NCBI GenBank assembly: GCA_045598105.1 | Contig: JAZLLK010000012.1 | Span: 1 to 17,338 of the forward strand | Direction of reading: 5' to 3' | From: UBA1205 sp045598105 | GTDB lineage: Bacteria; Bacteroidota; Bacteroidia; Bacteroidales; WCHB1-69 | DNA length: 17,338 nucleotides | In this document: positions 12,001 to 17,166 of the stretch, one piece after another | Position numbering within the stretch: position 1 is the stretch's first letter | How the letters are laid out: every line of letters begins with the position of its first letter | The notes under the pieces: generated by a model | Database searches by the model: none | What the model was told of the DNA's origin: nothing | The model's input: the letters and a program-made list of their open reading frames with translations, nothing else | Position numbers and translations under genes: made by a program

Positions 12001-14354
12001 CCCTGCCGGCAGGTAAGCATTTACAACTCTATTGGGAAGATATGTCAGGCCATTATAACTGTACCTATTATTTCTATAATCATGCTACATCCGTGCCCCA
12101 AAGTGCAGGGGGCTATTCCGATGAAAGCTTTGCCGTAGCACAGCGTGAATATGCCTATACAAGCCGCTTTAAGCCTAATATGAAATTCACAATAGGGCAC
12201 CCTTTTGAACCCTACGTGCAACCCGATATAGCCGTGAGTGATATACTCTCACCCGCTAATAATGCCTCCACCCCTTGTAATACCGACTATATGCCCGTTA
12301 CCGTGTGCGTACAAAATATGGGAGACAGAAACCATGATTTTGCCACCAATAATTGCACCCTGTATATGTTGGCACAAGGGCCGGTAACCGTGTATGACAG
12401 CCTTCGGCTTGATAGCGGACTGCTGGCTTCAGGTTGCTATGACACCCTTACGCTGTTTACCGCCCTGCCAGTGGGTACTGCCGGCCGCTATGATATCACC
12501 TGCTGGCTTAATAGCCGTGATAAAATTCCCTATGACGATACCTTACAGGCAAGTTATTATTCATCGCGAATGTATTTACCTGTGTATGAAGATTTCCATG
12601 CAGGCATAAGCCCCTATTTTTATGTGAGTAACAATAACAGTTCCTCCGGATGGAGCGTGGTACACGATACCGATAGGGTAGGCAGTGTGCCGCCCCTCAC
12701 CGGCAATGCCGTTATGACCTTTTCGGGCACCAGAGGTGTCATGAGTACCCTGTACTCTCATCAGTTGGATTTTGGCTCACTGCAGCGGCCGGCGTTGGAG
12801 TTGTGGTATTACCATGATACCGCCGCCTCCGTCTCCGACTATACCGATGTGCGTATTTCCCGCAATGGCAATGAATATATTACACTATTCAACCTTAAAA
12901 AGAACAACGGCAGTTCCATGGGTTGGACACGTTATAGCTATCCGCTTGACAGCATGGTAGGGGAGTCGTGCGTAATACTGCAAATGGAAGCTATGCGTAA
13001 AAGTACCGCAAACTATGACGGTAATCAGTATATTGACTGTATAAATATACATGCCCTGCAGGATATAGCTGTGGCTAAGGTGCCTGTGCCCTACATGGAG
13101 ATGTGTAACAGCCGCTATATGCCTCTGCAGGTGGAATTACATAACACTACAGGACAACGTATCAGCTTTCCGCTCACCCCCTGCACCTTGCAGGTGCGGG
13201 TAAGCGGCGACTGTTCGGCCCAATACAGCGTGCCATTGCAGCAAGGTGAAGTGCCGGCGTTAGGCAATCGTATTGTAACAGTTGATAGTATGTTTAATTT
13301 TGCCGACGGTATATATTACGTGCAAGCCTATGTAGAAAGCCCCATTGATGACTACGCCTGTAACGATACCTTATACGATACCATTATCATTCAGGCATGC
13401 CTGCAGGTGCAGGCCGCCCAAATAACCGGCGGAAACAATAATACCGACTGCATAGGCCCCCATACTAAAGTGTACGAAGACTATAGGCTGTATAACACAG
13501 GCAATGTACACATGCACAATATAGTAATGAGCCTGCATGTATATAACGCCTCCGGCAGCCTGTGCCAGGTACTATACGATACCCTGTACCTGTCATTGCC
13601 CGCCGGCGACAGCCTGTCAGGCAGGTTTCCTCATGCCTATACCGTGCCTCAGTGTGATATGTACACCGTAGAGCTTACCGCGGCCCCATTGTGTAATACC
13701 GCAGCCCTGTATAGCATCGCCGTAGCCGAATGCGTAAATATGAGTGATGTGGAAGTGAGTAATATACTGTTTCCCACCGATAGTATGGCCGCCGGTACCC
13801 CGGCTAAAATAAAGGTAAAAGTATGCAATTATAGTCCCTATGAAGATGCTAAAGGTATAGTAATACATGCCTGCGTGTGTACCCTGAGCGGTGATACCGT
13901 GGCAGCCTATACCGAAACCATGAACGATATATATGCCGACAGCTGTGCCGAATTTGAGTTTCCTAAGCCCTTTAGCATACCTGAGCAAGCCTATACGATA
14001 GCAGTGTATGTGAACAATACCGATGCCCATGCCGCCAACGACACCCTGTTACTGCTGCTGCATGCCATTGTAGATGTGCGTGAACATAGTATGCCTTCTC
14101 TGTATTTAGGTCAAAATATGCCTAACCCCGCCGAAAATTTCACCTCGGTGCCCTATAGCATACCTTGCCGCGGTAGGGTAACATTCAGCATAAGCAATGT
14201 GGCCGGTCAGGTGCTCCTTACCTATACCGTGTATTCCGCCGCCGGCTGTAACAGCTTTACCCTTCCTATTCACACCCTCCCCGCCGGCGTGTATTTCTAC
14301 TCTATGACTTTCCAAGGTCAACGCCTTGTAAGGAAAATGGTAATAAAGAAATAA
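3009..14354 (+). CDS. Giant (3781 aa) T9SS-secreted multidomain beta-helix adhesin-like protein
   Basis: This is an uninterrupted 11.3-kb gene, probably encoding a surface or secreted adhesin of roughly 400 kDa; no enzymatic motif is seen. In-frame ATG 2946 is 21 codons upstream, but ATG 3009 is preferred because a -7 promoter box lies between them and because it gives a normal signal peptide (hydrophobic ALVLWLCMSVYM, cleavage near VHS/QG, residue 29). Domains by residue: MAM/jelly-roll-like 32-214 (YGWLLDDF); Ig-like 219-325; jelly-roll 330-518; four tandem CARDB/Ig plus right-handed beta-helix units 523-2672; a fifth CARDB-like domain from 2673 (WSVNG, W2714); Ig-like 2781-2886; second jelly-roll 2887-3064; CARDB-like 3073-3184; MAM/cleaved-adhesin-like 3188-3350; three CARDB-like domains 3352-3692; T9SS type A sorting domain 3695-3781 (PNPAENF, GVYFY, RKMVIKK). 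The sorting domain implies outer-membrane passage by T9SS and surface attachment or release. It is a divergent paralogue of the gene at 1-2528. The gene stops at TAA 14352. Confidence 0.93.
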   Translation: MRVVHYHIGCIKSALVLWLCMSVYMSVHSQGVLLYEENFNQAVVSCTSVPHSAWRQCEASELNTSGYMWAEVPSLSGDSVVLEFPMCDFSMYAHVQIRFRHICKVSPADEARLEYRIDAVGSAGAWKPMPLSAYRGTAAAGGSGFSAADYVMWNAGDSLVMPLASWWAYECYDLSNEVSYDRAQFRLVLKKHHVPGSNISYGWLLDDFQVWASAGSMDCPIVQLLSPIVKDTVYAAGPHTVYAKVKASAGGHLLAPQLTYTSRPAGGWHADSLLMTAYAGDTMYKADIPAMEAGSQVVYAVTGSDSSGNHTTALCGYTVCKPMTVSGNIEPYVIGDTVNNGYSVADAPTGSGYGAYQWCRMLYRAEDMPDKACVINRLSFKVARDDRSLPLTGQKIYMRLTHDTDIASCYYENPAGMQADMVWEGIADTLQDNVWLHITLNTPYVYRPGMSLLIYWESRSPQSVNMESCRFFGDSRSSANAHLCVLCGNNGVFPTMGTGGWSVRPAVVFTIRALAYGEHSAAVDGVVSPVQSMVSGIKSLPVKVLLRNKGNEPLSSVTFHWSINGVEQSPHAYTATRALAWDFTDTVTIGNYVPVAMHNDTITVWVAMPNGYTDNVKYDDTVSTCLYGCSAPLAGTYTIGPHGYFHTLAEAVSVSNKCGAQADVRFVIASDHYAENADLSLLGHNYGPYTLTITADTGKAVYHITEAVQASDIRNVHISNIIFRAAGTGTMVIHNAGHVQISGCEFHADTLSRNADLSVLSMTGVLQQVTLSHNVFTGGYAGVEIEGSSTNPAQVEMYKNTIQKFYYSGINATYAHIILKNNYLNSRSYDAGSNVMMLYAYRVSGSIIANTLWQGSKASIYTYGMYLYGLHVDSAGVPMLIANNEISTYTTGAYYGIYVAESECRIVHNSIHVESAGQGRALQIADHANNAIEVCANDLVCNHGYPVYISGVAHLHNIYMCANNLEGDYIGYASGNIVTLADWQAMMHEYASVSVSPTYADSAVSLRWTSYSGVLVEPYMATDIQDSLRPLPTAVGAYAGGPVPERKAVLRPYPCLFHYAVAGTADTIKVVLLNAGCMPIDTARISWSVNGVMRTSLLWQGHLALMQADTITLGIISHTPGSISLQACVSIAGYTDTMLYSAYVCPSAGMAGTYTVGHEGDFVTLTQAVEALRKCGMSDSVTLSLLPGTYYEMLDLTYNNQYNHNYPLRITSQAGCADSVILSAGGMAVKLGHTHYVTLDHITIYGGDTYGIFFADTCTCISVTHCHILCSTTTTSASSCPIYKPLAANRVDSVSIAHNTITGGYYGVCLYGGRQNHDYGTAIVLDSNIITDQYYYATYFYYSNFSSCNGNIISSRNMNVTSYWYGLCMYYCNAKILNNTIYTRHEALNYAYGIYGTNMNIYDNSTADSALIANNVIYLNPCGTYATGIYVNGYYGEILHNSMYKQSSSGGNYGIAVVGTGNMLRIKNNNIDGNWAYCIYMGRRYNALTDDIDANNMRSGNGSIVAYVNGGARTMAAWKSIVLSDKHSVLTRPHYEKEGCLYLADTMNMGAAILPQLLQDKDLRYRGSFTCMGAYHYGQYALDAKIESLYSLPDSCMPGTTIPIKAVIANAGTDTLRSLQVQWSINGVYQPACLWQGTLPAGARDTLTLSIFPFVKGVYHIQACVTMPNSLPDAYHVNDTVSHTVVTCMGSLSGYYTVGTGGDFENIAAAWQTAMNCGVSGPVIFALTGDVNMDHFTFTTLPGSSSANIITITSATPQKITLTASTDPVLLLRHVSNITFRNLIIGTGTGGVVVKFGGMCRYITIDSCEIYGRPHTMNAADRTIEAYFAPMENNALRNITLSHNIISGGHSNIYFYYASGSASYMRHDCGIAIYNNVMTQAYAYGLYAYYYGYFTRISGNTIISRPGADSYSGICLYNYTTCEQLANNKIHIHAQGNAYGIYPYTYHNSSAVYGALAPDTIANNEVIVCSDNGAAYGVYVGSMSMAVCCHNSVYVQAPYAYALYKDMSESGYKCDVINNNLYAALPACEIHNPACIAYASYITRTTCASAIYGLNDYNNYYVNTGTYIACVEGTPMCLADMRTLQDMHSYNADPCYTDTYSCLRMPDTTRLLCPAVPGVTSDIAGFVRAGSTPAGAYELTPYTTDVALVKLNLNDTSATICPVLHFVNAGTDSLYSLTCAIVYNGVQLPPQTIYCSLASLQHDTCILPAVQAKYGKNTLQVYVTSVNGQPNDHKAANDTITLCRFRCNTPMSGTYVVGADSGAHFASFSEVYEALHSCMAADSITLQVQNGRYNEIPDMGAWAPYLGNHSMLITSLSGDSSQVIIGTPTAALWLNNNSHITFSHITLYSHTSATVTMQGSNNNITFSHCAVINDDTATSLSYGIYAPGTGRQQHITIQHCLISGGGYGVYLYAGSGTTVAALGNNISITHNEFYGQTCAGISITNAELNTLNNNIIIAKKYGQYMQWTGIDLYAVNGPVTANIIRQPNAGIAKCYGLHARYYGYHNTADLQLISNNVIALHGSEQVCGVRVYFVRTMIYHNSIRVQGGSPVTAVEVENAVWVKVRNNVLDAPYGCPVVLPADVECDYNAYGTTGTIGCREAYYSNLNAWQQAIHGDAHSLQCLPQYADTILLVPADAGKYVCPLQPEVPYDISNASRTVYTCMGAHNASAATIDVAALELSNMPAQAVHGQPLPVTLKVVSMGDSVVHDMCIGWSVNGVPQPPVQYNCIPSMHLHDTAYIHLGTAYAPMNGTADIQAWISTINNSPDICTANDTAACNMPTGPLAYFMSPMPDDTSYTLSFIVRAHILNTTGAITDIPMLNVETRLPDGTFLSEGVPMTQEANDEWFAIIPHQYYESTVIYTLPVTDTLGNSVVLQDSTYLICGRGMHTVQVGQGTVDNVTLPFNTCYNYGWSRSIYSAGELDAECGGGVITHVALQYVGGNISRDNIKLYMRAIYDTTETSYAYENPSDAGYTPVWTGNLPLSTGGWYTLPLQWPFTLPAGKHLQLYWEDMSGHYNCTYYFYNHATSVPQSAGGYSDESFAVAQREYAYTSRFKPNMKFTIGHPFEPYVQPDIAVSDILSPANNASTPCNTDYMPVTVCVQNMGDRNHDFATNNCTLYMLAQGPVTVYDSLRLDSGLLASGCYDTLTLFTALPVGTAGRYDITCWLNSRDKIPYDDTLQASYYSSRMYLPVYEDFHAGISPYFYVSNNNSSSGWSVVHDTDRVGSVPPLTGNAVMTFSGTRGVMSTLYSHQLDFGSLQRPALELWYYHDTAASVSDYTDVRISRNGNEYITLFNLKKNNGSSMGWTRYSYPLDSMVGESCVILQMEAMRKSTANYDGNQYIDCINIHALQDIAVAKVPVPYMEMCNSRYMPLQVELHNTTGQRISFPLTPCTLQVRVSGDCSAQYSVPLQQGEVPALGNRIVTVDSMFNFADGIYYVQAYVESPIDDYACNDTLYDTIIIQACLQVQAAQITGGNNNTDCIGPHTKVYEDYRLYNTGNVHMHNIVMSLHVYNASGSLCQVLYDTLYLSLPAGDSLSGRFPHAYTVPQCDMYTVELTAAPLCNTAALYSIAVAECVNMSDVEVSNILFPTDSMAAGTPAKIKVKVCNYSPYEDAKGIVIHACVCTLSGDTVAAYTETMNDIYADSCAEFEFPKPFSIPEQAYTIAVYVNNTDAHAANDTLLLLLHAIVDVREHSMPSLYLGQNMPNPAENFTSVPYSIPCRGRVTFSISNVAGQVLLTYTVYSAAGCNSFTLPIHTLPAGVYFYSMTFQGQRLVRKMVIKK
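4575..6140 (+). repeat. Tandem module 1: CARDB/Ig-like domain + right-handed beta-helix
   Basis: Unit of 522 residues (523-1044 of the protein). The Ig part carries WSINGV at W561 and the late-strand motif DDTV. The beta-helix part opens with GTYTIG at G635, flanked by one Cys 6 residues before and one Cys 23 residues after that glycine. Short Asn-rich beta-helix rungs (SHNVFTGG, IANNEIS, VHNSIHV) follow. A locally A+T-rich stretch lies at about 5398-5490. Confidence 0.85.
6141..7754 (+). repeat. Tandem module 2: CARDB/Ig-like domain + right-handed beta-helix
   Basis: Unit of 538 residues (1045-1582). It has WSVNGV at W1087, then GTYTVG at G1152 with flanking Cys at -7 and +23. The helix contains GGYYGVCLYGG and the aromatic string DQYYYATYFYY. 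That string is also present in the minus-strand paralogue at the left edge, making this module its closest relative in the window. Confidence 0.85.
7755..9434 (+). repeat. Tandem module 3: CARDB/Ig-like domain + right-handed beta-helix
   Basis: Unit of 560 residues (1583-2142), the longest of the four. It has WSINGV at W1623, then GYYTVG at G1694 with flanking Cys at -6 and +23. The rungs include LSHNIISGG, IYNNVMTQAY and IANNEVIV. Tyrosine is very frequent (YAYGLYAYYYGY). Confidence 0.85.
9435..11024 (+). repeat. Tandem module 4: degenerate CARDB-like domain + right-handed beta-helix
   Basis: Unit of 530 residues (2143-2672). The tryptophan motif of the other units is changed here to IVYNGV, so this Ig-like domain is the most diverged. 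The helix opens with GTYVVG at G2253, has Cys at -6 and +25 (two residues inserted), and carries SHCAVIN, SGGGYGVYLYAG and LNNNIIIAKK rungs. An A+T-rich patch lies at about 10338-10395. Confidence 0.8.
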
Positions 14355-14864
14355 CCATTATAAAAAATGGAACTGAAAGATTTTCCTTTTTTATGTTATT
14401 ATTGTAAAAACGCTGCCGTCCGCAAAAAAATTTTTTTTTTCTTCTCTTCGGTATATGCCATACCAACCGGTTTGCTGTCTTTTTTTTGCTGTAAAGCCGA
14501 AAAAAAATTTAGAAAAAAAAACGGGACGGGTAGTTTGTCAATACTGAAAAAACGCAGTGTAACAAAATGACAGTTTTATACTATGTATCATAGCGTATTA
14601 ATGTATTGCCAAATTTGATACGCCATGCTGAAGCTGTAATGATACATATCTTACAAAAAAATGTAAGTAATATTTACTTAAATATTAGGTTAAATAGTAA
14701 ATTTATAATTAAAAAAAATCATTTTTATAACGATAATTTGTAATATGATCATCATACAATTTCTTTTAATTATTTAAATTATTTAACATAAAATGTTTAC
14801 TTTATTTTACGTTAAAAAAAATAGAATTTTATAATAATATTGTTAAACCATGACGAACGTGTGT
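14355..14864. other. A+T-rich convergent spacer between giant gene and lipoprotein operon
   Basis: About 510 bp with no convincing gene. It contains a weak hairpin right after the stop (CCATT/AATGG, 14355-14370), a run of 7 A then 10 T (14424-14440), and a GGTAT/ATACC hairpin at 14450-14464 with a T tract beginning at 14480. Eight T (14480-14487) can pair with eight A (14500-14507). The nested inverted repeat at 14582-14648 follows, then about 200 bp of almost pure A/T. Both flanking units end here, so transcription termination from both sides is expected. None of these hairpins is a textbook GC-rich intrinsic terminator, so I assign none of them firmly. Confidence 0.6.
14582..14648. repeat. 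Nested inverted repeat (structured element or bidirectional terminator candidate)
   Basis: The outer arms TATGTATCAT (14582-14591) and ATGATACATA (14639-14648) are perfect 10-bp complements. Inside them GCGTATTAA (14593-14601) pairs with TTGATACGC (14615-14623) over 9 bp, with one G-U pair in RNA. A 13-nt inner loop and a 15-nt asymmetric bulge remain. It sits in the convergent spacer about 230 bp from either gene end. It could be a terminator, a small structured RNA or the relic of a small mobile element. Confidence 0.5.
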
Positions 14865-15296
14865 TTATTTTCGGTCTATTAAATATATTTCCTTTATTTT
14901 CCTATCTTCAAATATCATTATTTCAGGTATTTCTTTGTAAATGCCATATCGGTCGTGTACTCTTTGGTTGTCAATAATGTAATACACATGTTGAAACCGA
15001 TATAGGGTAAGGCGGCTTATGGTAGTGTCGGAATCAGTAATTACGTAAAGGGGGTGGTTAGCATATTGCCGGCATATAGCCACATATACCGAATCTAAAG
15101 GAATGCGGTAGCAAGGCTTGCATATCCCTTTTTCATAAAAGGTAAACAGCACAAAGTTGTCATGATTAATATGGCATATAAAATTATCATCCACATAGCG
15201 TTGTGCCAGGTACATATTATTATGGCGAGGCTGTGAAGTGCATCCGTATACAACCGTATACAGGCTAATAATCAAAAGAAATTTTAACAACTTCAT
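14865..15296 (-). CDS. Small predicted thioredoxin-like lipoprotein with CKPC motif
   Basis: 143 residues. The signal sequence is hydrophobic and ends in a lipobox-like VVYGC with lipid-anchor Cys19. The segment at 46-77 (DNFVLFTFYEKGICKPCYRI and onward) looks like a thioredoxin beta-strand followed by a CxxC active site: C59-K-P-C62, then a helix and a second strand ending in YVITDSD near residue 90. The domain is shorter than a full thioredoxin or TlpA, so it is either a minimal or a diverged member. This is a pattern match, not a confirmed family assignment. The start codon lies inside the 3' end of the upstream gene (32-bp overlap), which suggests translational coupling and a related function. 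If active, it would be a periplasmic or outer-membrane-attached disulfide enzyme. It is the last gene of a three-gene lipoprotein operon. Confidence 0.75.
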   Translation of the reverse strand: MKLLKFLLIISLYTVVYGCTSQPRHNNMYLAQRYVDDNFICHINHDNFVLFTFYEKGICKPCYRIPLDSVYVAICRQYANHPLYVITDSDTTISRLTLYRFQHVYYIIDNQRVHDRYGIYKEIPEIMIFEDRKIKEIYLIDRK

Positions 15297-16425
15297 ATTT
15301 TCCTTTTTTTAACCCGCAAATGCCGTTCTTACAATGCTCCGATACTAAAAATGCCAACCCGCCGGAGGTGGGTACCGCATGCCTGCCTGTAATGAATAGC
15401 AAGCTGTTTTCCACATAGTCGCCTATATAGTTGAAGTTTTCGTCTATCAGTGATACCCCGGTACGCTTGGTGTTAATGGTGTTTTTTAAGCCTTCTTCAT
15501 TGTATTCCGGCTGTGCAAGGGAAAAAAAACGGTAATATAGCCGGTTGTATTTATCATATAGCAGAGCGTGGTTGTAATAATCACATGTCATAGACTTGTT
15601 TTTTAAATTAATAAGCCCTATAAAATTATTATTCAGATTTAATTTTTTGTATTCCTTGGGATATGGTGTGTAATGGTCAGGAATAATATTGTATGTTTTT
15701 ATCCGGCAGGTGAGTGTGTCATATACGGTTATGCAAGTGGTTTTAGATTGCGTGGTTACATATTTACTGCCTGCTATGCAGTATAGATTGTATAAATCCA
15801 AATAGGAATATCCGTCCTTGAATTCTTTTACATGAGGAAAATGTATGGGATACATCTTTTTTTCTCCGGTGTATATGTTCTCACCGGCCAGTATGTTGTA
15901 TCGGTCTGTATCACCATTATTATAGGCCGGAAAATACAGCAACTTTTTCTGTTGCATATCATATAGTATGGCATCATTTATAGAGGAGGCTATACGTATG
16001 CTGTCATTGTATTGTATTCTTTGAAATACAACCTTTTGCTTGTTAATATCACACAGAGTGTACATGTAATTATTGGCAATAAGCAAAAGCATGTTACTGT
16101 CGGTCATAAGCATGGCGGATTGTAGCAACATGTTGTCTTCTGTCAGTAATTGGCGTATAGTAGCTGTGTCTAATGCAAATTTACATATAGGAACAAATCC
16201 TCTTTTTTCCTCTTTCAATATATGTATTAAAGTGTCCTTTTTGGAAAGAACAGCCAAATATAAATTGTTCTCCTTCTCATACATAGTCCATAATGCAATA
16301 TCCTGCTCCTCTTCTTCAAAAAGAACCTTTACCGTTTCTTTGCTTACCTTTATTTCCTTTTTATTTGCACATGAAACATTGCATATAATTATTGCTAATA
16401 TTATAAAACAGTATGCGTTTTTCAT
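15265..16425 (-). CDS. Predicted lipoprotein, 386 aa, possibly DUF4221/beta-propeller-like
   Basis: 386 residues starting at ATG 16425-16423. It has a short hydrophobic signal and a lipobox-like NVSC with Cys19 as the expected lipidation site. The rest is a globular, beta-rich chain of repeating strand-turn blocks such as NNLYLAVLSKKDTLIHI, YMYTLCDINKQKVVF and HALLYDKYNRLYYRFF. This resembles the propeller-type lipoproteins of Bacteroidota; length and layout fit DUF4221 proteins, but I cannot confirm that by search. No enzymatic motif is visible. It lies 39 bp downstream of the five-cysteine lipoprotein gene and overlaps the thioredoxin-like lipoprotein gene by 32 bp, so the three are almost certainly co-transcribed. 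Confidence is high that it is a real secreted lipoprotein and low for the family name. Confidence 0.85.
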   Translation of the reverse strand: MKNAYCFIILAIIICNVSCANKKEIKVSKETVKVLFEEEEQDIALWTMYEKENNLYLAVLSKKDTLIHILKEEKRGFVPICKFALDTATIRQLLTEDNMLLQSAMLMTDSNMLLLIANNYMYTLCDINKQKVVFQRIQYNDSIRIASSINDAILYDMQQKKLLYFPAYNNGDTDRYNILAGENIYTGEKKMYPIHFPHVKEFKDGYSYLDLYNLYCIAGSKYVTTQSKTTCITVYDTLTCRIKTYNIIPDHYTPYPKEYKKLNLNNNFIGLINLKNKSMTCDYYNHALLYDKYNRLYYRFFSLAQPEYNEEGLKNTINTKRTGVSLIDENFNYIGDYVENSLLFITGRHAVPTSGGLAFLVSEHCKNGICGLKKGKYEVVKISFDY

Positions 16426-16464
16426 TATATGATATTTTTTTTGTGAAAATAGGTATAATAAATA

Positions 16465-16941
16465 TTAATATTCGCCATATATATAATCGTCAGGTATAGT
16501 CAATAACAATCCGTCCTCATACATTTGTCTTATAGCTTGTTGAATAGGTTCAAAATCGGAAGGGTTATCTATAGTGGTAGTGTCATTGTTATCCAGTGCT
16601 ACCGATAAGTCGTCACATCTTACCTTAATCTGTTGCCCGTCAGAACCACACATGGGGTACACCTGAAACCCTAAAGTTTGAGGATTGCTTGGATTACATT
16701 GTATTTCATTGCTATAAGTTACACCGGTGCATCGGTAATAGTAGTAGCAATACCCGTCCTCTTCTTGTTTTACAAAAAACTGTAACAGCCAGCCGGTGTA
16801 TAAGTCTTTTTGCATTTTTGACGCATGTGCTGTCCCGTTATCTGTTAATGTGGTATTCGTATTCTCTTTTTTGCAGGCAATGAAAACCAATCCTGCTGTT
16901 AATAATGCTGCTATAGCAGCTAATAGAATTTTTCTATTCAT
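16465..16941 (-). CDS. Small cysteine-rich predicted lipoprotein, first gene of operon
   Basis: 158 residues, starting at ATG 16941-16939. The N-terminus (NRK, then a long hydrophobic segment) ends in FIAC, giving a lipid-anchor Cys23 followed by KKENTN. After a Thr/Asn-rich linker the mature part holds five cysteines (65, 71, 82, 98, 109) around an aromatic patch (YCYYYYRC). An acidic C-terminal tail rich in Asp and Glu follows (about 115-158). I recognise no family. The odd number of mature cysteines leaves one unpaired if two disulfides form, notable because a CKPC thioredoxin-like lipoprotein is encoded two genes downstream. It is preceded by a TATCTTTGC promoter and a leader of about 110 nt, and followed after 39 bp by the 386-residue lipoprotein gene. 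Confidence 0.8.
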   Translation of the reverse strand: MNRKILLAAIAALLTAGLVFIACKKENTNTTLTDNGTAHASKMQKDLYTGWLLQFFVKQEEDGYCYYYYRCTGVTYSNEIQCNPSNPQTLGFQVYPMCGSDGQQIKVRCDDLSVALDNNDTTTIDNPSDFEPIQQAIRQMYEDGLLLTIPDDYIYGEY

Positions 16942-17058
16942 CTTATTTTTTTATGGCAACCTCTAAATTTTTCTATTTTTTTTCTTATTATTGGGGTTTC
17001 TGACAGCAGAGACTGCATTAGAACTATCTAAACCACAACAAAAGTTGTTTTTCAAGCC

Positions 17059-17067
17059 GCAAAGATA
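17059..17067 (-). promoter_or_regulatory. Bacteroidota -7 promoter element for the lipoprotein operon
   Basis: Minus-strand reading gives TATCTTTGC, identical to the elements of both giant genes. Transcription would start near 17052, leaving a leader of about 110 nt. The beginning of the leader can fold into small hairpins: ACAAC/GTTGT around an AAAA loop at 17035-17048 and GCAG/CTGC at 17006-17016. No riboswitch class is recognised. Confidence 0.65.
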
Positions 17068-17166
17068 AACAAAATTTTAATACGAATTTCCCTTTCTTCT
17101 TTTTTTTTATATCCGTAATAGTTTACACCACCTTTTTGTGTCCGGCGGGCATCTGTATTCTTATAT

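Noticed and set aside
14424..14440. A7T10 tract as an intrinsic terminator of the giant gene
   Set aside because: A stem made only of A-T pairs with no loop and no G+C is not a convincing terminator hairpin. It may equally be a bent-DNA tract.
14367..14570. 67-codon plus-strand frame right after the giant gene
   Set aside because: It starts 12 nt after the stop codon, but its sequence is mostly translated A and T runs (KKIFFFFSS, KKFRKKN). It looks like translated spacer.
16073..16432. 119-codon plus-strand frame opposite the 386-residue lipoprotein
   Set aside because: It overlaps the signal peptide and N-terminal part of a convincing lipoprotein gene on the other strand and has no features of its own.
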